Assembly (NCBI RefSeq): GCF_020320395.1 | Contig: NZ_JAEDAH010000051.1 | Span: 1-58,299, forward strand | Direction: 5' to 3' | DNA: 58,299 nt | DNA from: Thalassolituus marinus | Lineage (GTDB): Bacteria; Pseudomonadota; Gammaproteobacteria; Pseudomonadales; Oceanobacteraceae | Shown: positions 9,222 to 18,172 of the stretch, piece after piece | How positions within the stretch are numbered: the first letter of the stretch is position 1 | Layout of the letters: each line of letters begins with the position of its first letter | Translations under genes and position numbers: made by a program | The notes under the pieces: generated by a model | What the model was told of the DNA's origin: nothing | Database searches by the model: none | What the model saw: only the letters and a program-made list of their open reading frames with translations

Positions 9222-10382
9222 ATGCAGCAAGACATTGTTTTTTCGTTCTTCCTTATTTTCTCTGGTGCGCTGGTGCTGGCCACCCTGGCGTTGTATACAC
9301 GCCAGCCAGTGCTGATTGCCTATATCGCACTTGGCGCCCTGATCGGCCCCTTTGGTTTTGGGCTGATAGAGCACCCGGAATCAGTCGCCGATATGGCCGA
9401 CATCGGAATTTTGTTTCTGCTTTTCCTGCTTGGTCTGGATATGCAGCCGTCAGCTCTGTTCGCGGTTGTACGTAAGGCTCTGCCTGTAGCGCTGGCAAGC
9501 TCTGCGGTATTTTTTCTGGCAGGGTTCGGACTGCCTGTCGTTTTCGGCTTCACCCTGCAGGACGGCATCATCATCGGCCTGGCCATGATGTTTTCTTCAA
9601 CCATCATTGGCCTGAAATTACTGCCAACTACAGTTCTGCATCACAAGCACATGGGCGAACTGATGATTGGCCTGCTGCTTCTGCAGGATATGCTGGCCAT
9701 CCTGGTGCTTATTCTGCTTGGTGTAATGGAAGGCAATGGCACCATGCCTGTTTGGCAGCCGTTTGCAGCACTTCCCCTGATTGCCGCCGCCTGTTATCTG
9801 ATTGTAAAAGGCGCGCTTCTGCCGCTGATTACGCGATTCGATCGCTTCCAGGAGTATCTGTTTATTCTTGCGATTGGCTGGTGCCTGGCTGTCGCTGAGG
9901 CGGCCAAGCTGGTCGGGCTTACTCATGAGATTGGGGCATTCATTGCCGGTGTAACCCTGGCAACCAGTCCTATCGCCCAATACATAGCCATCAGCCTGAA
10001 ACCGCTGAGAGACTTTTTCCTGGTTATGTTTTTCTTCGCGCTGGGGGCTCAGTTCAATTTACAGTTGCTCAGCGATGTTGCCCTGCCGGCCATTGTACTG
10101 GCAATTGTTGTTCTTGGGCTTAAGCCTTTGGCCTTTAGGGTGTTGCTTGGCCGCTTCAGCGAACGCCGGGAGTTAGCCTGGGACGTGGGATTTCGACTCG
10201 GGCAGATCAGTGAGTTCTCATTGCTGATCGCCTTTGTAGCAACTGAAAGCTCACTTTTGTCAGAACAGGGCGCCCTTCTGATTCAGGCTACCGCCATTCT
10301 GACATTCGTAGTGTCGAGCTATATCGTGGTATTCAACTACCCCAACCCTATCGCCGTCAGCGAACGTTTGAGGCGCGACTGA
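9222..10382 (+). CDS. Monovalent cation:proton antiporter, CPA2 family (KefB/Na+-H+ exchanger-like)
   Basis: Inner-membrane Na+ or K+/H+ exchanger. It has 386 residues, essentially all membrane domain with 10-12 hydrophobic helices. Family motifs include GIGLIFLLF-like DIGILFLLFLLGLDMQP, the MMFSSTIIGLKLL segment, LLLLQDMLAILVL (ion-binding QD pair) and HEIGAFIAGVTLA. The protein stops after the membrane domain and has no C-terminal RCK/TrkA_N nucleotide-binding domain, so it is not a full KefB/KefC. The ATG at 9222 follows a GGGGGT ribosome site. It is convergent with sohB, 3 bp apart. With NhaB at 14.7-16.2 kb this is the second antiporter in the window. Confidence 0.88.
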   Translation: MQQDIVFSFFLIFSGALVLATLALYTRQPVLIAYIALGALIGPFGFGLIEHPESVADMADIGILFLLFLLGLDMQPSALFAVVRKALPVALASSAVFFLAGFGLPVVFGFTLQDGIIIGLAMMFSSTIIGLKLLPTTVLHHKHMGELMIGLLLLQDMLAILVLILLGVMEGNGTMPVWQPFAALPLIAAACYLIVKGALLPLITRFDRFQEYLFILAIGWCLAVAEAAKLVGLTHEIGAFIAGVTLATSPIAQYIAISLKPLRDFFLVMFFFALGAQFNLQLLSDVALPAIVLAIVVLGLKPLAFRVLLGRFSERRELAWDVGFRLGQISEFSLLIAFVATESSLLSEQGALLIQATAILTFVVSSYIVVFNYPNPIAVSERLRRD

Positions 10383-10385
10383 GTT

Positions 10386-11450
10386 CTAGCCTTTACTTTG
10401 CTGCTGGCGGCTGAGTACGGTCAGAATGCGGGTGAAGGCAGATTCAATACCCTTCTGCAATGAGATACCAAGCTTCTCCTGCAGAGTCTTACGGTGTTCG
10501 TAGCGTACGCCAAACACATCGGCACGATCGCAGGCTGCAACTATGTAGTCATCGCTGGTTCCGACTTCATCGATCAGTTTGTTTTCAATTGCCTGCTGCC
10601 CATACCAGATATCGCCAGTCGCTACTTTTTCAATCTCGATACGTGGGCGGAATTGTTTAACATGCGCCTTGAACAAGTCGTGTGTATCTTCCAGGTCGGA
10701 TTGAAACTTGTCTTTTGCCTTCATCGAATTGTGGCCAAACATGGTCACGGTTCGCTTGTATTCACCGGCAGTGAAAAGTTCGTAGTCAACATCATGCTTT
10801 TTAAGGAGACGACTGAAGTTAGGCAGCTGTGCCACCACGCCAATTGAGCCGATGATGGCAAATGGTGCGGCGACAATGCGGTTGGCGATGCAAGCCATCA
10901 TATAGCCACCACTGGCAGCGACGCGATCAACACACACCGTGAGAGCAATACCTTTATCGCGAATTCGTTTCAACTGTGATGCGGCCAGACCATAGGAGTG
11001 CACCATGCCACCGCCACTTTCCAGGCGGACCACCACTTCATCATCCGGACGAGCCATGGTCAGTACCGCCGTGATTTCACGGCGAAATGTATCCACGGCG
11101 CTGGCCTGAATATCGCCATCGAAGTCCATCACAAACACTCGCTTGCGTACTTCTCTGGATTCCAGTCCATCTTTAGACCGTTTCTTCTCTGCCTTCAGTC
11201 GGGCTTTGTCTTCCTTTTTCTTATCTTTATCGAGGGCCTTTAGCTCATCCTTGCTCAGGATCGCGTCTTCTAACTGCTCGCGATCATCCTCAAGCTCATC
11301 GTTCAGTTTGCGAACGGATAACTCTCCTTCACTGCCTGGCTTACGGTTTCTGGCCCCTACTGCGACAACGCCGCCAACAACAAACAGAATTGCTATTACG
11401 ACTGTAATGGCCTTCAGGAGAAAAAGTCCGTAATCAGAGAGGAATTCCAC
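10386..11450 (-). CDS. sohB: Putative periplasmic serine protease SohB (S49 family)
   Basis: SohB is an inner-membrane-anchored peptidase of the signal peptide peptidase A (S49) family; its substrates are poorly known. It has 354 residues. There is one membrane helix at about 9-32, a highly charged Lys/Glu/Asp linker (about 45-100), then the catalytic domain. The nucleophile is S180 in RVAASGGYMMA and the general base lysine is probably K232 in FTAGEYKRTV. GSIGVV is also conserved. The start codon is GTG (11448-11450) with a weak Shine-Dalgarno. It is convergent with the CPA2 gene and stands alone on its strand. Confidence 0.93.
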   Translation of the reverse strand: MEFLSDYGLFLLKAITVVIAILFVVGGVVAVGARNRKPGSEGELSVRKLNDELEDDREQLEDAILSKDELKALDKDKKKEDKARLKAEKKRSKDGLESREVRKRVFVMDFDGDIQASAVDTFRREITAVLTMARPDDEVVVRLESGGGMVHSYGLAASQLKRIRDKGIALTVCVDRVAASGGYMMACIANRIVAAPFAIIGSIGVVAQLPNFSRLLKKHDVDYELFTAGEYKRTVTMFGHNSMKAKDKFQSDLEDTHDLFKAHVKQFRPRIEIEKVATGDIWYGQQAIENKLIDEVGTSDDYIVAACDRADVFGVRYEHRKTLQEKLGISLQKGIESAFTRILTVLSRQQQSKG

Positions 11451-11774
11451 AGATTGATCCTTGCTTGAGTGTGTTCAGATTGAGCATCCAGCCTGACGCA
11501 GTAGGGCAATCCACGTGCGCCAATGCCCGCTTTATTCAGTTATGACGGGGATCATACCAGTCCATTGGTCATGGGTAACCTATTGTTATGCCAGCAGTAA
11601 TCGTTGGCAAAATTCACCTTCAAACAGATGTATGAATTTTAATTGACACTACTCCGTGCAGGACATAGAGTTGTGCCGTCTGTTTTTCAGACAAATTCCA
11701 CAGACAGGATGCTGAATACGCATCATCTCATCAGCTGAATACCTGTCGTATGTAGCAATAATAAGGAAACCGTT
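11451..11774. other. Intergenic region between sohB and the SCP2 gene
   Basis: 324 bp without a gene, between divergent units. It holds the probable SCP2 promoter (11643-11671). Its 95-base leader includes a small hairpin GTCTG-TTTTT-CAGAC (11678-11692 region). I see no small ORF with a good ribosome site and no tRNA-like fold. The sohB promoter should be at 11451-11580 but no good match was found. Confidence 0.5.
11643..11671 (+). promoter_or_regulatory. Predicted sigma70 promoter for the SCP2 gene
   Basis: A perfect -35 TTGACA (11643-11648), a 17-bp spacer and TAGAGT (11666-11671, four of six). It gives a leader of about 95 bases. Confidence 0.55.
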
Positions 11775-12089
11775 ATGGCATCTGTTGCAGAAATCATCGA
11801 AACCATGAACAGCAAGTTCAACGCCGCTGCTGCTGCTGGCCTTGATCTGATCTTCCAATTCAACATCGAAGATGGCGAGACCTACCACCTGATCGTTAAC
11901 GACGGTGCTTGCAGCGTTGCTGAAGGCGAAAACGACGACGCTAACGTAACCCTGATCATGAACACTGAAACTCTGAAAGGCATCGTTTCTGGTGAAACTG
12001 ATGGCATGCAGGCGTTCATGTCTGGTCAACTGCGCGTTGAAGGCGACATGATGCTGGCTACCAAACTGGGCGAACTGTTCCCAGCTTAA
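11775..12089 (+). CDS. Stand-alone SCP2 sterol-carrier domain protein
   Basis: A small protein of 104 residues made only of an SCP2 lipid-binding domain. Such domains form a hydrophobic tunnel for acyl chains or acyl-CoAs; the bacterial single-domain role is unknown. Recognisable pieces are the N-terminal helix FNAAAAAGLDLIFQF, the strand YHLIVNDGAC, ANVTLIMNTETLKGIVSGE and GDMMLATKLGELF. It has a good ribosome site (AAGGAAA), a near-consensus promoter, a strong terminator and codons biased to common choices (GCT, CTG, AAC, GGC), all of which suggest high expression. It is monocistronic. Confidence 0.88.
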   Translation: MASVAEIIETMNSKFNAAAAAGLDLIFQFNIEDGETYHLIVNDGACSVAEGENDDANVTLIMNTETLKGIVSGETDGMQAFMSGQLRVEGDMMLATKLGELFPA

Positions 12090-12101
12090 TTGCCAAAGCA
12101 T

Positions 12102-12133
12102 AAAAAAAAGCGACCATAAGGTCGCTTTTTTTT
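12102..12133. terminator. Bidirectional rho-independent terminator
   Basis: GCGACC-ATAA-GGTCGC (12110-12125) flanked by eight A and eight T. It serves the SCP2 gene on the plus strand and the convergent gene ending at 12149. Confidence 0.92.
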
Positions 12134-12148
12134 ATGGGCGCTACTTTT

Positions 12149-12790
12149 TCACCATCCGGTTCCAAGTGCTTCTTCCGCCACGTCGTTCAGGGGGCGTGCG
12201 ATCATACCTTTAGGTGTCAGATGCACCGAAAACACAGCGCCATTGACCAGTGGCATATAAACAGCCTGACCAGATTCGGCTTCCAGCCATAGTTTGTGAC
12301 CTTTCAGGGCGCTCCACAGGTCAAACCAACGGGAGTCAGTCAAGGTGTAGACGGTGCGCTCACTGGTTCTCTCCTGCTCCAGCGACAAGTACCTGCCTGA
12401 TATACGATCAAGACGGTATACAGGCATGGCGCCCAAAGCTACGACCGGGCCTTTCCAAACCAGCAGACGAACATCCAACTGCCATTGATCGCCCATCAGC
12501 TTGAATCGTTGCTCCTTTCCTGAAGCATCAACAAGTGTCAGGTCGAACTGCTGATCCCCCAGCTCGTAAATGCTGACGGTTGCTAAAGGCTCCTCATCAA
12601 GCAGCTGACGATAGCTCCACAAATCGACAAGCATAAATACCGAAATGACACTGCCAGCCAGCAACAGCATGCCGGCAGACCCTTTCAGCCACTGTAAAAA
12701 CCATCCTCTGCCCCACCATAGAAACACAATGAGAATCAGGGCTATAAACAATAAGATTCCAGCTATACCGGTAAGACTTCCTTGTAACAT
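12149..12790 (-). CDS. Conserved membrane protein of unknown function
   Basis: I do not recognise a named family with certainty. It has 213 residues. Two hydrophobic helices are at about 8-26 and 37-56, with a Trp/Gly-rich short link (WWGRGW). They are followed by a beta-rich, probably periplasmic or cytoplasmic, domain of about 155 residues with no cysteine. Homologues annotated as 'cation/multidrug efflux pump' occur near fimL in pseudomonads, but nothing here resembles a pump. It starts 4 bp after the fimL stop codon, so it is very likely co-transcribed and may work in the same pathway or at the same membrane site. Confidence 0.75.
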   Translation of the reverse strand: MLQGSLTGIAGILLFIALILIVFLWWGRGWFLQWLKGSAGMLLLAGSVISVFMLVDLWSYRQLLDEEPLATVSIYELGDQQFDLTLVDASGKEQRFKLMGDQWQLDVRLLVWKGPVVALGAMPVYRLDRISGRYLSLEQERTSERTVYTLTDSRWFDLWSALKGHKLWLEAESGQAVYMPLVNGAVFSVHLTPKGMIARPLNDVAEEALGTGW

Positions 12791-12794
12791 CGAC

Positions 12795-14444
12795 TTACCT
12801 CAGGTGATTAATGCTTTCGCGGGCAAGTTTGAGGGCTTCGTCTGTGCCAGCGGACTGGCCACCAATCGAATCCAGGAAGTACTCAATAGCAGTAATAGCG
12901 TCTGCCAGCGCCTCCATCTGAGACTCTTTCGGCGGCAATTCGCTTTCCAGTACCTTACGCACGACGAAACGATCCAGTTCAAGCAGCATGTCGTAAATTT
13001 CCGGCAGCTCAAGAAACATCATCGCGCCAGCTACGTCGGTAATGCTTTTGCCGACATTTTTAATATGGAGCTTGTCACCGCTGGAGTCGATATATGACCC
13101 GATAGCGCGCTTGATCATTGTCAGTGCCGTCATGGATTCAGCCAGAACGGCAATCTTTGCCTCGCTCAGACTCACCGGGTCGACCAGCGAAGTTTCTTCC
13201 AGGCTGTTGTGTGTCAAGGCACGCATCGCCTGCTCTATATGAATAATTTCATCCGCAATGTGCGTCATATTGGAGCTGACAGCCGCCGCGCCCTGATTTT
13301 TCAGGTCATCAGCCAATGCCAGTGTGCGATCAGAGGCTGACGACAGATTAACAATCTGCAGCGTATCGCCGATTCGGGTCAGGGACGAGATGAATTCTTC
13401 AAAACTAGCGTCTGTTATCTCGGTTCGCTCAAACAGGTCCAGCGAGTCTTTAACTGACTGGAGTTCATCCTGCAGTGCTTCAGACAGTGACTGTAGTGCT
13501 GAGCTGTCAGGGCCGCGCAATCTGGAGCGCGCAACTGCAAGGTACTTTTCTTTAACCTCGCGAGCTATCTGGAAGTCTGACTGCAGTTTCTGCAGGCGCT
13601 CCGTCTCTGGTTCAGCCAGTGCGACCAGATAAACAAATTCTTTAAGCAGCCAGTCCGGCAGCTTCTCCGCAAAAGCTTTGCCTTCGGTGTCCTGTATTCT
13701 TCGCACCTGACGATCAAGGTGGCCCAGCAACGACAGTCGCTGAGCGGTCATTTCAAAGGAATCCTGAGATAAGGCTTCCAGGGCACCTTCTACTACATAC
13801 CAGAACAACCATGAAGCACCACCGCGACTCGCCTGTTCGAAACGGCGTACTGCTCGCTGCATAACCTGAAGAGGTCCTCGGCGACCATGGCTTCTGATCA
13901 GACCGATAAGGCCGAGCTGGTACATTTGTCGGGCGCGGCGATACGGAAAGGACCGAGATGGCTCCGCATGAGGGGTCTGGAGTTTTGGTCGCAGATTCGC
14001 AAGGAAAAAGTATGCTTCAGGCAGGGGCTTTTCTTTACGAACCCGACGAACCGTATTGATTGTTGGAATCAGCAGGCTTGGCGCCACCGGCTCCCCACCA
14101 ACGATAAAATCGACGTAGCGCTTGAGGAATACGATCGCCTGGGTGAACGCATTGAGCGCAGACTCTGAGACATTCTGAGATCGGACAACACGGCCTGTTT
14201 CTGCCAACTCCTCGCACAGGCGCTCGCCCGCACGGAAATCCAGCATCTTAAATGTGCCACGAACCTGCTGTACTTCTTCAAGGAATGAACGAAGGCTTTC
14301 CGGATCCCCGTTCTCAGAATGCAGATCCAGCTGTGACGCAGCCTGATCTAGGGCGTTTACAATTTCCGTACGCACCAGATTCAGCGATGCAGCAAACTGT
14401 GATATTTCACTTCCTGTCGATATTTCAGCCATCTCAAGCATCAT
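12795..14444 (-). CDS. fimL: FimL-like, ChpA N-terminal-domain-related regulator
   Basis: In P. aeruginosa FimL links the Pil-Chp chemosensory system to adenylate cyclase CyaB and so to cAMP, type IV pili and twitching. This protein has 549 residues (about 556 in Pseudomonas) and is mostly helical, resembling the N-terminal Hpt repeats of the ChpA kinase. The first Hpt-like helix reads VQQVRGTFKMLDF at residues 58-70, where the phospho-accepting His of an HxxKG motif is replaced by Gln59, as expected for FimL. The start is one of two adjacent ATGs (14444 or 14441) or Met5; no strong Shine-Dalgarno separates them. The unknown membrane gene follows after 4 bp, and nhaB is divergent. The call rests on recalled similarity and on the fimL-nhaB neighbourhood. 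Confidence 0.8.
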   Translation of the reverse strand: MMLEMAEISTGSEISQFAASLNLVRTEIVNALDQAASQLDLHSENGDPESLRSFLEEVQQVRGTFKMLDFRAGERLCEELAETGRVVRSQNVSESALNAFTQAIVFLKRYVDFIVGGEPVAPSLLIPTINTVRRVRKEKPLPEAYFFLANLRPKLQTPHAEPSRSFPYRRARQMYQLGLIGLIRSHGRRGPLQVMQRAVRRFEQASRGGASWLFWYVVEGALEALSQDSFEMTAQRLSLLGHLDRQVRRIQDTEGKAFAEKLPDWLLKEFVYLVALAEPETERLQKLQSDFQIAREVKEKYLAVARSRLRGPDSSALQSLSEALQDELQSVKDSLDLFERTEITDASFEEFISSLTRIGDTLQIVNLSSASDRTLALADDLKNQGAAAVSSNMTHIADEIIHIEQAMRALTHNSLEETSLVDPVSLSEAKIAVLAESMTALTMIKRAIGSYIDSSGDKLHIKNVGKSITDVAGAMMFLELPEIYDMLLELDRFVVRKVLESELPPKESQMEALADAITAIEYFLDSIGGQSAGTDEALKLARESINHLR

Positions 14445-14499
14445 TCGTTGTTATCTTTCGGATCATTCTATCGGAGCGGGCATTAAAGCGCGATCCGTT

Positions 14500-14529
14500 T
14501 TCACACGGTTAAATGTGATGAACTATACT
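14500..14529 (+). promoter_or_regulatory. Predicted sigma70 promoter for nhaB
   Basis: TTCACA (14500-14505), an 18-bp spacer and TATACT (14524-14529). It implies an unusually long leader of about 155 bases. Confidence 0.5.
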
Positions 14530-14690
14530 GTAAGAGAAAAAACCTTTCCGGCAAACCAGACAATCCGATTGATTCATGGGCACAACTGCTGTTTATGCCT
14601 CTGACGCTTGTCAGGGTGGTTGCAATTCAACATAAAGCGATTACAGTGGCCGCGCCGGCGTAAAGCCTTGATCTGAAAAGGAATCACACG
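14530..14690 (+). other. Long, possibly structured nhaB leader
   Basis: The leader can form CTCTGAC-GCTT-GTCAGGG (one wobble pair), which may be enclosed by GCAAACC/GGTTGC. Nearer the start it has a GC-rich GCCG-CGC-CGGC hairpin at about 14650-14660. No known riboswitch class is recognised. The ribosome site AAGGAA (about 14678-14683) lies after these folds. Confidence 0.35.
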
Positions 14691-16202
14691 ATGCAGAGCA
14701 CCCTTTCTGCCGCCATGATCAACAATTTTCTTGGTAATGCCCCTGTCTGGTACAAGAAGACGATTCTGGCCTTCCTCGCCCTTAATATCCTTCTGCTCTA
14801 CACCGTTGGACCGTATGTCACGGGATGGGTTCTGATTGTCGAGTTTATTTTCACGCTGGCGATGGCACTTAAGTGCTACCCGCTACAACCTGGCGGTCTA
14901 CTGGCTATAGAAGCCATTATTCTTGGCATGGCCAGCCCAGAGGTTGTGTACGAAGAAACGCTGACCAACTTCCCGGTTATTCTGCTGCTGATGTTCATGG
15001 TTGCAGGCATTTACTTCATGAAAGACCTGCTGCTGTATCTGTTTACCAAGATACTGCTTGGCGTGAGATCCAAGGTGATGCTGTCACTGTTATTCTCAGC
15101 GGTTGCAGCGGTCCTGTCCGCATTTCTGGATGCGCTGACTGTAACAGCAGTACTGATCAGCGTCGCTGTTGGCTTTTACAGCGTTTACCACAAAGTGGCC
15201 AGTGGCAAGAACTTCAATCACGCCCACGATCACGGCAACGATAACGAACTGAAAGAACAGCACCGTCAGGATCTCGAGGATTTTCGCGCATTCCTTCGCA
15301 GCCTGCTTATGCATGGCGCCGTTGGTACGGCACTCGGTGGTGTTTGTACACTGGTAGGCGAACCTCAGAACCTGCTGATTGCTAAAGTGGCGGGCTGGGA
15401 GTTTATGGAATTCTTCATCCGCATGGCTCCCGTTACCATGCCTGTTTTGTTTGCCGGCTTTGCCACCTGCATGATTCTGGAAAAAACAGGCTGGTTTGGC
15501 TACGGCGCAAAGCTGCCAGCTGATGTTCGTACCATTCTCGAAGAGTTTGATCGCGAGCAACAGGCAACCATGACTCAGAAGCGCATCGCTCAACTCTGGG
15601 TGCAGGGACTGGTCGCGGTGTTCCTGGTTGTCGGTCTTGCCATGCACCTGGCAGAAGTCGGTCTCATCGGTCTTGCAGTCATTGTCTTACTGACTGCATT
15701 CAACGGCATTATCGAAGAACATCAGCTCGGCAAAGCATTTGAAGAGGCCTTACCCTTCACCGCGCTGCTTGTGGTGTTCTTTTCTATCGTTGGCGTGATC
15801 CATTCACAACATTTGTTTACGCCGATCATTCACTGGATTCTGGACAATAGTCACGTTAGCCCAGACTCCCAGCCTGGTGTGTTTTTCCTGGCGAACGGTC
15901 TGCTTTCCGCTATCAGCGACAATGTGTTTGTTGCAACGGTATATATCTCAGAAGTTAAGTCTTCGCTTAATGCCGGTGAAATCACCCGAGAGCATTTTGA
16001 TCTGCTGGCGGCTGCCATTAATACCGGCACCAACCTGCCAAGCGTGGCAACGCCTAATGGCCAGGCAGCATTCCTGTTCCTGCTGACGTCGGCAATCGCT
16101 CCTCTGATTCGCCTGTCATATGGAAGAATGGTCATTATGGCTCTGCCTTACACTGTGGTCATGACCGGACTGGGCTACTTTGCAGTAACCCATTGGCTGT
16201 AA
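14691..16202 (+). CDS. nhaB: Na+/H+ antiporter NhaB
   Basis: Electrogenic exchange of cytoplasmic Na+ for periplasmic H+ at the inner membrane, important for salt and alkaline pH tolerance. It has 503 residues, close to the family length, with about 12 membrane helices. Family segments visible are [10 protein letters not shown] near the N-terminus, [46 protein letters not shown] and [21 protein letters not shown] cytoplasmic His/Asp/Asn-rich loop (about residues 175-200) is typical. The start has AAGGAA upstream. It is monocistronic, with its own promoter and terminator, and convergent with dnaQ. Confidence 0.97.
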   Translation: MQSTLSAAMINNFLGNAPVWYKKTILAFLALNILLLYTVGPYVTGWVLIVEFIFTLAMALKCYPLQPGGLLAIEAIILGMASPEVVYEETLTNFPVILLLMFMVAGIYFMKDLLLYLFTKILLGVRSKVMLSLLFSAVAAVLSAFLDALTVTAVLISVAVGFYSVYHKVASGKNFNHAHDHGNDNELKEQHRQDLEDFRAFLRSLLMHGAVGTALGGVCTLVGEPQNLLIAKVAGWEFMEFFIRMAPVTMPVLFAGFATCMILEKTGWFGYGAKLPADVRTILEEFDREQQATMTQKRIAQLWVQGLVAVFLVVGLAMHLAEVGLIGLAVIVLLTAFNGIIEEHQLGKAFEEALPFTALLVVFFSIVGVIHSQHLFTPIIHWILDNSHVSPDSQPGVFFLANGLLSAISDNVFVATVYISEVKSSLNAGEITREHFDLLAAAINTGTNLPSVATPNGQAAFLFLLTSAIAPLIRLSYGRMVIMALPYTVVMTGLGYFAVTHWL

Positions 16203-16208
16203 GGCAAC

Positions 16209-16907
16209 TCAGCGGCGCCAGATGGCGCCGCCACTTTTTTTATCAACCAGATCCAGCATCTTATTGTGTGCCTCAGTCTCTTCCGCTGAGGCCATAACAA
16301 CTTTAAGTGCCGAGGCATCGATATCGATATCGCCGATATCAATCTCCACAATCTCATCCTTCTCTTCTGACTCTTCCGCCAGCGCCAGTGCAGTCTGGCC
16401 ACCCGTCATCATCAGATAAACATCGGCCAGAATCTCAGCATCGAGAAGTGCGCCATGAAGCTCTCGATGGCTGTTATCAATGCCGTAACGCTTACACAGA
16501 GCATCGAGACTTGCCCTTGCTCCAGGGTGCATCTCACGAGCCATTTTGAGGGTGTCGAGCACACCGCAAAATTCTCGCGTCATAGGCAGATTGAGGCGAG
16601 AGAATTCAGCATCCATCATGCCGACGTCAAACGCAGCATTATGAATTACCAGCTCTGCGCCGGCGATGAAGTTGCGAAAGTCATCAGCAACCTGAGAAAA
16701 AACCGGAGCGCCCTGCTCAATCAGCCATTCATTGGTAATGCCGTGAACCTCAGCAGCTTCCGGGTCAATGTCGCGCTGCGGGTTAATATATACATGGTAG
16801 TGACGCCCGGTCAGCTTGCGTTCGATTATCTCTACACATCCGATCTCAACGATTCGGTGGCCCTCGCCAATACCCGTCGTCTCGGTATCCAGTACGACCT
16901 GTCTCAT
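16209..16907 (-). CDS. dnaQ: DNA polymerase III epsilon subunit, proofreading exonuclease
   Basis: The 3'-5' proofreading exonuclease of the replicative polymerase core. It has 232 residues (243 in E. coli). The DEDDh exonuclease motifs are present: ExoI DTETTG with D7 and E9, Exo[11 protein letters not shown], and ExoIII with [15 protein letters not shown]. The C-terminal tail after about residue 185 is the acidic linker and polymerase-alpha binding region, ending [10 protein letters not shown]. Its ATG overlaps the rnhA stop as ATGA, so the two are translationally coupled. Confidence 0.97.
   Translation of the reverse strand: MRQVVLDTETTGIGEGHRIVEIGCVEIIERKLTGRHYHVYINPQRDIDPEAAEVHGITNEWLIEQGAPVFSQVADDFRNFIAGAELVIHNAAFDVGMMDAEFSRLNLPMTREFCGVLDTLKMAREMHPGARASLDALCKRYGIDNSHRELHGALLDAEILADVYLMMTGGQTALALAEESEEKDEIVEIDIGDIDIDASALKVVMASAEETEAHNKMLDLVDKKSGGAIWRR
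16213..16242 (+). terminator. nhaB terminator embedded in the 3' end of dnaQ
   Basis: An 8-bp GC stem GCGGCGCC-AGAT-GGCGCCGC (16213-16232) followed by a run of seven T (16236-16242). It starts 10 bp after the nhaB stop codon and lies within the last codons of the convergent dnaQ gene. Confidence 0.85.
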
Positions 16908-17344
16908 TGCTTCACCTGCTCCACGCCACGATTCGCCAGCTGATCTGCCCGCTCGTTGTCCACATGCCCTGCATGCCCCTTAACCCAGCGCCATTCAATC
17001 TGGTGCTTTTGAACCTGCTCATCGAGTGCCTGCCACAGATCTTTATTTTTGACAGGTTGCCGGGCTGCCGTTTTCCAACCATTTTTTTTCCAGCCGGCCA
17101 TCCAGCTGTTAATGCCCTGTTTGACGTATTGAGAATCTGTAGTCAGAACTACGCTGCACGGGCGCGTAAGTGCCTTCAACCCCTCGATCGCTGCCATGAG
17201 CTCCATACGATTATTGGTCGTCGCGTCTTCACCACCACACAGCTCTTTTTCCGACGTACCGTAACGTAACAGCGCACCCCAGCCCCCAGGCCCCGGATTG
17301 CCCTTGCAGGCGCCGTCTGTATAAAGATAAACCTTGTCTGACAT
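16904..17344 (-). CDS. rnhA: Ribonuclease HI
   Basis: Degrades the RNA strand of RNA-DNA hybrids (R-loops, primers). It has 146 residues, the usual bacterial type 1 size. The catalytic acids sit at standard positions: D10 ([14 protein letters not shown]), E48 (NNRMELMAA), D70 (TTDSQYV) and D134 (NERADQLA), with H124 in the flexible loop (VKGHAGH). The basic Trp-rich handle [12 protein letters not shown] is present. It lies between yafS (3-bp gap) and dnaQ (4-bp overlap) on the same strand. In E. coli rnhA and dnaQ are divergent, whereas here they form one operon as in Pseudomonas. Confidence 0.98.
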   Translation of the reverse strand: MSDKVYLYTDGACKGNPGPGGWGALLRYGTSEKELCGGEDATTNNRMELMAAIEGLKALTRPCSVVLTTDSQYVKQGINSWMAGWKKNGWKTAARQPVKNKDLWQALDEQVQKHQIEWRWVKGHAGHVDNERADQLANRGVEQVKQ

Positions 17345-17347
17345 TCG

Positions 17348-18103
17348 TCAGATTACCTCTCTGTTTGCATTACTTACCCGGGTTGCAACGGGCTGCAACC
17401 CGAAGGATTCCTTACCCAGCCACCGTCTTGGACGAATAGTGGTCATGCCAGCAACCGTTTTCCGAGCCACTATGATATACGCATTAGCAGGCAGCCATCG
17501 GTTGCCGGCCAGGACACGATCAATTCGTCGCAGTAATTTTTCGCCACCGACAGGCAGTGGCCAGACGTGCGCAATTGGCGCTGCGTGTTCGATACGAAAA
17601 TCGAGCAATGTGAGCCAGTCTTTCAGCCGCACCTCGCTTACCGGATTGGCAACCCAGGGCAACTGGGTGGAAAACGTTCTCACCAGCCTGGCCAGCCCCC
17701 ACAGGCTGTATGGATTGAAGCCGGTCAGAATTATATACCCTCCCGGAACCACGGTTCGAGCGGCCTCGCGAATGATCTGATGCGGCCTGGAGCTAAGGTC
17801 TAGCGTATGCTGCAACACTGCCACATCCAGACTGTTGTCTGGCAATGGCCAGGCATCCTCCGCGAAGCGTGATGAGCAATCTGAATTCTGCTGCCAGTCG
17901 AATGCCACCTGAAACGCATGCTGCAATCGCCCTTTATGAATAAACCTTGGCGAACGATCGATCCCTGCGTAGAGCAAATGCTGGCCATGCAGCTGCGAGA
18001 CCCAATCCCGCAACCAGCCACTTTCAAGCGCCAGCAAGCGTCGTGCATCCTGACGCAATTGCCATTGCTCATAAATTTCTGCTTTGACCCTTGCTGAACT
18101 CAT
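17348..18103 (-). CDS. yafS: YafS-like class I methyltransferase-fold protein
   Basis: A predicted SAM-dependent methyltransferase-fold protein of unknown substrate, conserved beside rnhA in gammaproteobacteria. It has 251 residues. The later Rossmann motifs are clear (WPLPDNSLDVAVLQHTLD and VPGGYIILTGFNPYSLWGL). The canonical glycine-rich SAM motif I is degenerate (HLLYAGIDRSP), as in E. coli YafS, so activity is uncertain. A basic C-terminal tail follows. It is the first gene of yafS-rnhA-dnaQ. In Pseudomonas and E. coli gloB lies next to this gene, but no gloB is present between it and mltD here. Confidence 0.8.
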   Translation of the reverse strand: MSSARVKAEIYEQWQLRQDARRLLALESGWLRDWVSQLHGQHLLYAGIDRSPRFIHKGRLQHAFQVAFDWQQNSDCSSRFAEDAWPLPDNSLDVAVLQHTLDLSSRPHQIIREAARTVVPGGYIILTGFNPYSLWGLARLVRTFSTQLPWVANPVSEVRLKDWLTLLDFRIEHAAPIAHVWPLPVGGEKLLRRIDRVLAGNRWLPANAYIIVARKTVAGMTTIRPRRWLGKESFGLQPVATRVSNANREVI

Positions 18104-18172
18104 CCCTACTCCAACTTGCCTGGCGCAGCTATGCTAATTAGACTGCGGACTGAATTCTGGCATTGTAATCCT

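Noticed and set aside
9222-10382. Full KefB/KefC glutathione-gated K+ efflux protein
   Set aside because: The C-terminal nucleotide-binding domain is missing, so only a general CPA2 antiporter is called.
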